Shown piece by piece: positions 55,467 to 64,000 of a stretch of DNA of 64,000 bases. A program made the position numbers and the translations under genes. The notes under the pieces are model-generated. The model made no database searches. It was not told the origin of the DNA and saw only the letters and a list, made by a program, of their open reading frames with translations. Every line of letters begins with the position of its first letter. Positions within the stretch are counted from its first letter, which is position 1. Origin of the DNA: Comamonas aquatica NBRC 14918 (GTDB taxonomy: Bacteria > Pseudomonadota > Gammaproteobacteria > Burkholderiales > Burkholderiaceae_C); contig NZ_BBJR01000041.1 in NCBI RefSeq assembly GCF_000739875.1, forward strand, positions 49,105 to 113,104. The letters are read 5' to 3'.

Positions 55467-56159
55467 TCAGACGGCCAGCAGTTCCACGTCAAACTTCAGC
55501 GTGGCGTTGGGCGGGATCACGCCGCCGGCGCCGCGGGCGCCATAGCCCATTTCCGGGGGGATGATCAGGGTGCGCTTGCCGCCGACCTTCATGCCTTCCA
55601 CGCCCTTGTCCCAGCCCTTGATAACCATGCCCGCGCCCAGTTGGAACACGAAGGGGTCGTTGCGGTCCTTGCTGGAGTCGAACTTGGCGCCTTGCTGGCC
55701 GTCCTTGTACAGCCAGCCGGTGTAGTGCACGGTCACGCGCTTGCCGCGGGTGGCTTCGGCACCTTCGCCGACCACGGTGTCCTCGATCTGCAGCACGGGG
55801 GCCGCCTTGGTGGAGAGCAGCTCGACCTCGAACTTCAGTGTGGCGTGGGGTGGGATCACGCCGCCGGCGCCATGCGCGCCATAGCCCAGCTCGGCGGGGA
55901 TGATCAGGGTGCGCTTGCCGCCCACCTTCATGCCTTGCACGCCTTCGTCCCAGCCACGGATCACCATGCCGTCGTCCAGGGTGAACTCGAAAGGCTCGCG
56001 GCGGTCCTTGCTGGAGTCGAACTTGGCACCTTGCTCACCATCCAGGTACAGCCAGCCGGTGTAATGTACCTTGACGTCAGCGCCGCTGATGGCTTCGGCG
56101 CCCTGACCGACAACGGTGTCTTCGTATTGCAGGCCAGAGGCAGTGGTGGTCAGTGCCAT
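55467..56159 (-). CDS. Tandem FKBP-type peptidyl-prolyl isomerase
   Basis: This is a 230-residue cytosolic protein made of two complete FKBP domains (about 11-115 and 124-229). Single-domain versions of this family are about 115 residues. Both copies keep [18 protein letters not shown], a GMVI[R/K]GWD[E/K]GV[Q/E][13 protein letters not shown] stretch and GYGA[H/R]GAGGVIPP, so both should be active prolyl isomerases. The copies are highly similar at the amino-acid and DNA level, indicating a relatively recent internal duplication. AAGGAA precedes the ATG, and an intrinsic terminator follows. Confidence 0.93.
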   Translation of the reverse strand: MALTTTASGLQYEDTVVGQGAEAISGADVKVHYTGWLYLDGEQGAKFDSSKDRREPFEFTLDDGMVIRGWDEGVQGMKVGGKRTLIIPAELGYGAHGAGGVIPPHATLKFEVELLSTKAAPVLQIEDTVVGEGAEATRGKRVTVHYTGWLYKDGQQGAKFDSSKDRNDPFVFQLGAGMVIKGWDKGVEGMKVGGKRTLIIPPEMGYGARGAGGVIPPNATLKFDVELLAV

Positions 56160-56256
56160 GAAAAATTCCTTGTGTGGACGAAACAGAAAAACAAAAGGCA
56201 CCGGCGGTCCAAAACCTCGGGTGCCTGTCGCGGTTGCCGCAGCGGCAGCGCGTAGA

Positions 56257-56562
56257 TTACTTCTTCGCGCGTGCGGCTGCCCAGCGTGTGGCAAAAGCCT
56301 GCAGATCGCTCAGGCGCTTGAGCAGGTCCTGGCCCGACGCGGTGACGGTGTAGCCGTCGTTGCCATGCTCCATCAAGCCTTCTTCGCGCAGTTCCTTGAT
56401 GCGGGTGTTCAAGGTGTTGGGCGTGATGCCGCCCACGCTGTCCTGCAGCAAACGGAAGGTTTGCGGATGCCCATCACGCAGTGCCCACAGCACGCGCAAT
56501 GCGTAGCGGCGCTCGAGTTTTTCGAGCAACTGGTTGATGGCGGCGTTTTCCTTAGAGCTCAT
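56257..56562 (-). CDS. Small winged-helix (HxlR-like) regulator
   Basis: This is a 101-residue DNA-binding protein covering little more than a winged helix-turn-helix: [19 protein letters not shown], the recognition region [18 protein letters not shown], and a C-terminal helix. It resembles the HxlR family. AAGGAG lies about 8 nt before the ATG at 56562. It lies upstream of the tandem FKBP gene on the same strand (97 nt gap), so it may be read through into that gene. The ligand or target is unknown. Confidence 0.82.
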   Translation of the reverse strand: MSSKENAAINQLLEKLERRYALRVLWALRDGHPQTFRLLQDSVGGITPNTLNTRIKELREEGLMEHGNDGYTVTASGQDLLKRLSDLQAFATRWAAARAKK

Positions 56563-56894
56563 GGACGCTTCTCCTTGCGCTGAGATGGGGGATGGGCCGG
56601 GCGGTAGGCTGGCCCCGAACCAACGTGAATCGACTATAGCTGTGAATGCTGTCTGCTACAAGTTTAGTAGCTCGGGACAAAGAATCGCTAGGCTGTAAAG
56701 CCCAAAAGTGCGCAAAAACGCTGCTTTTGTTGTAGCGCTGCCACGTTCCCACACCGGGGGAATCACGTTCCGGGATGCCCGGATTGCCCAAAACATGGGT
56801 GAAGGGCCCAGGGGGGCTTTCTAGAATGCCCGGATTCCAGGGGAAACCCTAGGCGCGGCCGTACTGCGTCCATCTCTGCTATTTTTTTGTGAAC
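56563..56894. other. Divergent promoter region
   Basis: The 332 nt between the leftward regulator and the rightward CoA-transferase contain no gene. An AT-richer stretch (56630-56740) should hold one or both promoters. No palindrome or tRNA-like structure was seen. Confidence 0.5.
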
Positions 56895-58136
56895 ATGACC
56901 GACACCACCCCCTCCGACCTAGCGCCCCACGGCGCCATCCCCGCACCGTCGAAACCCCTGCCGTTGCAAGGCATTCGCGTGGTGGAGTTCAGCCACATGG
57001 TGATGGGGCCGGCGTGCGGCATGGTGCTGGCGGATCTGGGGGCCGAGGTGATCAAGGTGGAGCCGGTGGGCGGCGACCGCACGCGCCACCTGCTGGGCGC
57101 CGGAGCGGGTTTCTTTCCCATGTTCAACCGCAACAAGAAGAGCGTGGCCATCGACCTGCGCCAGCCCGAGGGCGTGCAGGCCGCCATCCGATTGGCCGCA
57201 AGTGCCGACGTGGTGCTGCAGAACTTCAAGCCCGGGGTGATGAAGAAGTACGGCCTGGACCATGCCAGCCTGTCGCGGCTCAACCCGGGCCTGATCTATG
57301 TGAACCACACCGGCTTTCTGCCTGGCCCCTACGAGCACCGCACCGCGCTGGACGAGGTGGTGCAGATGATGGGTGGGCTGGCCTACATGACCGGCCGCCC
57401 GGGCGATCCGCTGCGCGCGGGCAGCAGCGTGAACGACATCATGGGCGGCATGTTCGGTGCCATCGGCGCCATGGCAGCGCTGATGCAGCGCGCGCAAACC
57501 GGCCAAGGCCAGGAGATCGATGCGGCGCTGTTCGAGAACAACGTCTTCCTGGTCGGCCAGCACATGATGCAGTACGCGGTGACTGGCCAGCCGGCAGCGC
57601 CCATGCCCGAGCGCATCTCGTCCTGGGGCCTGTACGACGTGTTCAGCGTCCAGGACGGGGCGCAGATCTTCCTGGCGGCCGTGAGCGATGCGCAGTGGCG
57701 CACCTTCTGCACGGCCATGGGCTTTGACGACCTGCTGGCCGATCCGGCGCTGCAGACCAACAACGACCGCGTGCGGGCGCGTGCCACGCTGATGCCCGAT
57801 TTGCGCCAACGCCTGGCGCAGCACAGCGCGGCGCACCTGGCCCAGGTGTTTGAAGATCACCAACTGCCCTATGCCCCGATCTCGCGGCCCGAGCAGCTGT
57901 TTGACGACCCGCACCTGCTGGCCACGGGTGGCCTGGCCGAGGTGGTGCTGAGCGATGGCGACAAGGCGGGCCAGACGGCCAAGACCACCTTGCTGCCGCT
58001 GCGCATGGATGGCGAGCGCCTGCCGGTGCGCAGCAACCCGCCCAAGGCGGGCGAGCACACGGCCGAGCTGCTGGCCAGCCTGGGCTACAGCGCAGTAGAG
58101 ATCGAGGTGATGCGCCAGCAGCAGGCCGTGGCCTGA
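56895..58136 (+). CDS. CaiB/BaiF-family CoA-transferase
   Basis: This is a 413-residue class III CoA-transferase. The nucleophilic aspartate of the family is D153 in ALDEVVQMMGG, preceded by the N-terminal RVVEFSHMVMGPACGM and the GADVIKVE-like GAEVIKVE, with ICVDLRQPEG-like AIDLRQPEG. It moves CoA between carboxylic acids through a covalent thioester; the acid pair is not known (formyl- and carnitinyl-type are most common). ATG 56895 is used; a GTG two codons earlier is also possible, and there is no clear ribosome-binding site. It is monocistronic, with a bidirectional terminator downstream. Confidence 0.9.
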   Translation: MTDTTPSDLAPHGAIPAPSKPLPLQGIRVVEFSHMVMGPACGMVLADLGAEVIKVEPVGGDRTRHLLGAGAGFFPMFNRNKKSVAIDLRQPEGVQAAIRLAASADVVLQNFKPGVMKKYGLDHASLSRLNPGLIYVNHTGFLPGPYEHRTALDEVVQMMGGLAYMTGRPGDPLRAGSSVNDIMGGMFGAIGAMAALMQRAQTGQGQEIDAALFENNVFLVGQHMMQYAVTGQPAAPMPERISSWGLYDVFSVQDGAQIFLAAVSDAQWRTFCTAMGFDDLLADPALQTNNDRVRARATLMPDLRQRLAQHSAAHLAQVFEDHQLPYAPISRPEQLFDDPHLLATGGLAEVVLSDGDKAGQTAKTTLLPLRMDGERLPVRSNPPKAGEHTAELLASLGYSAVEIEVMRQQQAVA

Positions 58137-58180
58137 TGCCCGTGTTGGGCATGTGAACGAAATCGGCCTGCAGCGCCTAT

Positions 58181-58198
58181 GCAGCCAGCGCTGGCTGC
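58181..58198. repeat. Perfect palindrome related to the dispersed family
   Basis: GCAGCCAGCGCTGGCTGC is a perfect 18-bp palindrome, sharing the CCAGCGC core with the dispersed family but with a different stem. Confidence 0.45.
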
Positions 58199-58221
58199 TA
58201 TGGTTTGAGTGAGCAGGCATG

Positions 58222-58250
58222 AAAAAAGGAGACCCGCGGGTCTCCTTTGG
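58222..58250. terminator. Bidirectional terminator between caiB-like gene and rpoD
   Basis: AAAGGAGACCCG and CGGGTCTCCTTT form a perfect 24-bp palindrome without a loop spacer (58225-58248), with an A-run on one side and T-rich sequence on the other. It can end both convergent transcripts. Confidence 0.85.
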
Positions 58251-58306
58251 TTTGGGCGCCACCTGCCGCGAGGACAGGTGGGTGGCGCCGTTTGGGCCGT
58301 ACGCGC

Positions 58307-60772
<2,466 letters not shown>

Positions 60773-61009
60773 GAAAACCTCTTGGTGAAAAGCGGACACA
60801 CAAAGGAAAAATGCAAGCGCCACCTAACCCGGCGCACAAGCATGCCTGGGGCATGCCGGGAGCGAACAGCTCCCAAGGCAAGATGTCTGGGCGATCATTT
60901 GGTGTGCAGTCCTTGCGGGAATTGGGCCATGCAGTTGCTGCTGACACGTGACGTCTATCACGGGGCCCGGACCGGAGGTGCTGCTGTCGCTCTTGCCGAT
61001 GAATGCCTA

Positions 61010-61015
61010 ATTATA
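61010..61015 (-). promoter_or_regulatory. Candidate rpoD -10 element
   Basis: TATAAT read leftward, about 240 nt upstream of the rpoD start. No good -35 at the standard 16-18-nt spacing (nearest TCTTGC/CTTGCA), so this is tentative. Confidence 0.3.
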
Positions 61016-61136
61016 GCGTTTGCGCCAAATTGCAAGAGGTTGGCGCGTGTTTTCTGTAAATATTTTTCGTACCCCGGCCAAATCGGTGGCTGTCAGAGGG
61101 AGATGTAGGGCAAATCAAAACTGTTTTTCAAAAATA

Positions 61137-61216
61137 AGAGCTGCCAGCGCTTGCCAATTCATCGTTTCCTTATGAAATCAATTGGAAGTGAAGCTTTCAC
61201 AAGCGCTAACAGCTCT
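61137..61216. repeat. Split copy of the dispersed palindrome
   Basis: AGAGCTGCCAGCGCTTG (61137-61153) and CAAGCGCTAACAGCTCT (61200-61216) pair at 15 of 17 positions with a 46-nt interval. T-rich sequence flanks both sides. The element lies just past the leftward dnaG stop at 61247. Confidence 0.7.
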
Positions 61217-61246
61217 GCTTTTGGAAGTCAGAAGGACCGAGTGTCC

Positions 61247-63259
61247 TTACTCAGGCCTGGAAGTGACACGATCCCGCAGCAGCTTGCGGCGCTCCACCAG
61301 GGCCAGGTAGTGGGCCTTGATGGCGCTGTCCGACGGGTTGGCGGCGTAGGCCTTCAGGGCTTCGGTCTCCAGGATTTCAATGCGCTTGGCCAGCAGCGGT
61401 GCCAGGATGTTGCGCAGCTCCTGCAGTTGTTCCGCTTCCTCGCCCTCGGGGTGGCCGTGCGGCCCTTGCATCAGCTGCAGCGCGAAGGTGCCATGCACGC
61501 TGTCGCGCAGGCGCTCCTGCAGCACGGCCCAAGGCTGGGGGCCATGTTCCTGGAACTGGCTTTCGATCCAGGCGAACAGCGGACCGTGCGGCGCGGGCTG
61601 GTGGGCCAGGGTGTCCAGGTCGTCGTTGTCCAGCTGCTCGAGGAACTTCATCTGCGACAGCAGCAGGCGCACCGCCTGGTCGGGGGCGGTGGACGGGGCC
61701 ACGCGCGGGCCCAGGGAGGGCGCGGGCCAGCTGTCCTGCGGGCGGCCGAACTTGCTGCCACGCTTCCATTCGCCACGGGGAGCACCGTTGCGGTTGCCGT
61801 TGCCCGTGCCGCGCCAGCGGTCACCATACGAATTGGCATGGCCGCTGGGGGCGAATTCCTGCACCCAGTCGGGCGCGGCAGGGGCATGGGGTGGCGCGTC
61901 GTACGGGCTGTGGTTGGGTGCGGGCCGGGAGCCGCCGCGCTGGAAGCGCTTGTCCTGGGCTTCGGCCTGGGCCCACAGCTCCGACAGCTCGCGCGTGTCG
62001 ATCTGGATCTTGGCGGCCAGCTCGCCCAGCACCAGGCGCTTGAAGGCGCCGTCGGGCAGCAGGTTCCACAGCGGACGGGCCTGGCTGGACAGCTTGGCGC
62101 GGCCCTGGGCCTGGCCCAGGTCGCACTCGGCACTGGCCGCCTCGAGCAGGAACTGGCTCAGTGGCAGGGCATTGGCGACATGGCGGGCGAAGGCGTCGCT
62201 GCCGTGCTCGCGGATGAAGCTGTCGGGGTCGTGCTCGGCCGGCAGGAACAGGAACTTCACGCTGCGCGTGTCGTTGGCGTAGGGCAGGGCGGCTTCCAGC
62301 GCTTTGTGCGCGGCGCGGCGGCCGGCGGCATCGCCGTCAAAGCTGAAGACCACGGAGTCGGTGAAGCGGAACAGTTTCTGCACGTGGTCGTTGGTGCAGG
62401 CCGTGCCCAGGGTGGCCACGGCATTCGGAAAGCCCAGCTGCGCCAGGGCGACCACGTCCATGTAGCCTTCGGTGACCAGCACGTAGCCCATGCTGCGCAG
62501 GGCATCACGCGCCTCGAACAGGCCGTACAGCTCGCGCCCCTTGTGGAACAGCGGGGTTTCGGGCGAGTTCAGGTATTTGGGTTTCTCATCACCCAGCACG
62601 CGCCCGCCAAAGCCGATGCATTCGCCCTTGACGTTGCGGATGGGGAACATGATGCGGTCGCGGAAGCGGTCGTAGCGCTTGTCGTCGTCCTCGCCGACGA
62701 TGACCAGGCCGCTTTCCTGCAACTGCGGGTCGTCATATTCCGGGAACACGCTGGCCAGGTTGCGCCAGCCCGGCGGGGCATAGCCCAGTCCGTACTTGCT
62801 GGAGATGGCGCCCGAGACCCCGCGCTGCTTGAGGTACTGCACCGCGTGCGCGTGCTCCTTGAGCTGGTGGCGGTAGGCGTTGCCGGCGCGTTCCAGCACG
62901 TCGTTCAGGGTGGCCTGCTTGAGCTTGGCGGCGGCTTGGCGTTCGCGCTCCTGCGGGCTGATGTCCTCCTGTGGCACGACCATGCCGACCTGGCCAGCCA
63001 GGTCATTCACGGCTTCCACGAAACCCATGCCCGCATGCTCCATCAGAAAGCCGATGGCATTGCCGTTCTTGCCGCAGCCGAAGCAGTGGTAGAACTGCTT
63101 GGACGGGCTGACGCTGAAGGAGGGGGACTTTTCGCCGTGGAAGGGGCACAGCCCCATGAAGTTGGCGCCGCCTTTTTTGAGCTGCACGTAGCGACCCACC
63201 ACGTCGACGACATCGACGCGGGACAACAGCTCTTGGATGAAGGATTGGGGAATGGACAC
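61247..63259 (-). CDS. dnaG: DNA primase
   Basis: This is a 670-residue primase. The N-terminal zinc site is C38, H41, C59 and C62 (LCPFHGEKSPSF, then YHCFGCGKNGN). The TOPRIM core has LVTEGYMDVVAL and SFDGDAAGRRAAHK. The C-terminal part after about 430 is Arg/Pro/Ser-rich, followed by the helicase-binding domain. It starts with GTG at 63259, an uncommon choice but matching the family N-terminus (SIPQSFIQELLSRVDVVDVV begins it); no clear ribosome-binding site. It precedes rpoD as in the classical macromolecular synthesis operon. Confidence 0.96.
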   Translation of the reverse strand: MSIPQSFIQELLSRVDVVDVVGRYVQLKKGGANFMGLCPFHGEKSPSFSVSPSKQFYHCFGCGKNGNAIGFLMEHAGMGFVEAVNDLAGQVGMVVPQEDISPQERERQAAAKLKQATLNDVLERAGNAYRHQLKEHAHAVQYLKQRGVSGAISSKYGLGYAPPGWRNLASVFPEYDDPQLQESGLVIVGEDDDKRYDRFRDRIMFPIRNVKGECIGFGGRVLGDEKPKYLNSPETPLFHKGRELYGLFEARDALRSMGYVLVTEGYMDVVALAQLGFPNAVATLGTACTNDHVQKLFRFTDSVVFSFDGDAAGRRAAHKALEAALPYANDTRSVKFLFLPAEHDPDSFIREHGSDAFARHVANALPLSQFLLEAASAECDLGQAQGRAKLSSQARPLWNLLPDGAFKRLVLGELAAKIQIDTRELSELWAQAEAQDKRFQRGGSRPAPNHSPYDAPPHAPAAPDWVQEFAPSGHANSYGDRWRGTGNGNRNGAPRGEWKRGSKFGRPQDSWPAPSLGPRVAPSTAPDQAVRLLLSQMKFLEQLDNDDLDTLAHQPAPHGPLFAWIESQFQEHGPQPWAVLQERLRDSVHGTFALQLMQGPHGHPEGEEAEQLQELRNILAPLLAKRIEILETEALKAYAANPSDSAIKAHYLALVERRKLLRDRVTSRPE

Positions 63260-63349
63260 TGGCGCTATTGTCCCGTATGCGCCTGGCGCGCGTCACGGGC
63301 GGCGGGCATGCCCCCGCAAAAAGCCGACAGCCTGCGGGGGCGATGGCGC

Positions 63350-63374
63350 AAAAAAAGCCCGGCATGGCCGGGCT
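63350..63374 (-). terminator. Intrinsic terminator of flhC
   Basis: AGCCCGGC pairs with GCCGGGCT around ATG, next to a run of A on the + strand giving a U-tract on the leftward transcript, 33 nt past the flhC stop. Confidence 0.88.
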
Positions 63375-63406
63375 GTCAAAGAAGGGGAAAGGATTGCGGC
63401 TGCGGA

Positions 63407-63949
63407 TCAGTGCAGCATCAGGGCGCCTGCGCTCTTGCTCTTGCCAGCGCGGGCGGGTGGGTTGCACAGGCCACACTCGAAATGGCGGGCGTTTTCATAC
63501 AGTTCGGAGACAAACATGCCACCGCACTTGCTGCACTTGGTGCGGGTCAGCATGTTGGCGTCCACGAACTTCACCAGGCGCCAGGCGCGGGTGAAGGACA
63601 GCAGGCAGTCCAGTTGCGAGGCCGTGACCTGCTCGGTGTACAGGCGGTAGGCCTTGGTCAGCACCTCGACAGGGTCGGCATCCACGCCCTTGGACAGGTA
63701 TTCATAGATGTTCAGGAACAGCGAGCTGTGGATGTTTTCCTGCCAGGTCAGGAACCAGTCGGTCGAGAAAGGCAGCTGGCCTTTGGAGGGCGACTTGCCG
63801 GCGATCTCCTTGTACAGACGGATCAGGCGTTCGTAGGACAGCGTGGTTTCCGACTCCAACACCTGCATGCGGGCACCCATCTGGATGAGCATGGCAGCAC
63901 GTTCGATTTGCTTGGATTCGTTCAGAACACTTTTGGCGGGCGCGGACAT
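63407..63949 (-). CDS. flhC: Flagellar master regulator FlhC
   Basis: This is the 180-residue DNA-binding subunit of the FlhD4C2 activator of flagellar class II genes. The zinc-binding cysteines C139, C142, C159 and C162 are present (TKCSKCGG and ECGLC). The N-terminal helices start ESKQIERAAMLIQMGARMQV, and WFLTWQENIHSSLF is a family landmark. GGAG lies 7 nt before the ATG at 63949. A probable flhD end lies 36 nt upstream. An intrinsic terminator separates it from dnaG. Confidence 0.97.
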   Translation of the reverse strand: MSAPAKSVLNESKQIERAAMLIQMGARMQVLESETTLSYERLIRLYKEIAGKSPSKGQLPFSTDWFLTWQENIHSSLFLNIYEYLSKGVDADPVEVLTKAYRLYTEQVTASQLDCLLSFTRAWRLVKFVDANMLTRTKCSKCGGMFVSELYENARHFECGLCNPPARAGKSKSAGALMLH

Positions 63950-63985
63950 GGCGTGACTCCGTAGGCGGTGATCGGTCGAAGCGGC

Positions 63986-64000
63986 TTAGAGCACTTCGGA
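63986..64000 (-). CDS. flhD: C-terminal end of a gene, probably flhD (partial)
   Basis: Only the last four codons and the TAA stop (S-E-V-L-stop) lie inside the window. The position, 36 nt upstream of flhC on the same strand, is where flhD stands in flhDC operons; identity is inferred from this alone. Confidence 0.5.
   Translation of the reverse strand, partial: SEVL

Larger units (their letters stand above)
60773..61246. other. rpoD upstream region
   Basis: The 474 nt hold no gene. An AT-rich stretch has a perfect TATAAT on the minus strand (61010-61015) as a candidate rpoD -10; its -35 is weak. The dispersed palindrome pair lies at 61137-61216. The rest has no recognised structure. Confidence 0.5.

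Noticed and set aside
61151..63964. 937-codon open frame on the plus strand
   Set aside because: Antisense shadow of dnaG and flhC.

Overview
The window is GC-rich, densely coded chromosomal DNA. It most resembles a member of the Burkholderiales, probably Comamonadaceae. The evidence is gene content rather than a marker match: a Bug-type tricarboxylate receptor, azurin, a RpoD with a long Lys/Ala-rich N-terminal extension, the dnaG-rpoD pair, FlhC (with what looks like the end of flhD), a DUF4212/VC_2705 symporter pair, and a short dispersed intergenic palindrome built on AGCTGCCAGCGCTTG. I found no rRNA, tRNA, CRISPR array, transposase or phage gene.

Layout. 1-6.1 kb: divergent PepSY proteins, a bis-heme ferric-reductase-like flavocytochrome, a SlyD-like FKBP, an aldehyde dehydrogenase, the ribosomal oxygenase RoxA and an Ala/Pro-rich lipoprotein. 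6.2-8.3 kb: dapA-bamC. 8.6-13.6 kb: a tightly spaced leftward cluster (MFS transporter, 53-residue membrane protein, frameshifted short-chain dehydrogenase, methyltransferase, 704-residue unknown protein). 13.7-19.1 kb: parE, a lytic transglycosylase and parC. 19.1-25.9 kb: an accessory-looking stretch with a lower-GC gene that has uracil-DNA-glycosylase-like motifs, an EamA transporter broken by an in-frame amber codon, a RidA protein, an MFS transporter, a microsatellite cluster, and a divergent ornithine-cyclodeaminase-like/XRE-cupin pair with a palindromic operator. 26-42.5 kb: scattered metabolic and envelope genes (SDR, diguanylate cyclase, OmpA lipoprotein, an ABC-ATPase-like protein without a P-loop, hemolysin III, azurin, Bug receptor, Fe-S flavoprotein reductase, epimerase, PPK2, LysR/oxidoreductase pair, MBL-like protein, sugar-efflux MFS).

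42.5-48.9 kb is a complete heme-acquisition operon: Fur box, TonB-dependent receptor, HmuS, HmuT, HmuU, HmuV. It closes with an intrinsic terminator made from the dispersed palindrome. 48.9-54.8 kb is a gluconeogenic module: the PEP synthase regulator and PEP synthase are divergent, followed by a two-subunit sodium/solute symporter whose large subunit carries an EF-hand-like loop. 54.9-58.1 kb holds an unknown small protein, a tandem-duplicated FKBP, a small winged-helix regulator and a CaiB-type CoA-transferase. 58.3-64 kb reads leftward: (flhD) flhC, dnaG, rpoD.

Most of the window is ordinary core genome. The items most worth a second look are the two broken genes (12.1 and 21.27 kb), the microsatellite cluster at 23.4-23.7 kb, the ABC-like protein lacking Walker A, the dispersed palindrome used as a terminator, and the 8.6-13.6 kb cluster. 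I did not find a clear, complete, previously undescribed system.
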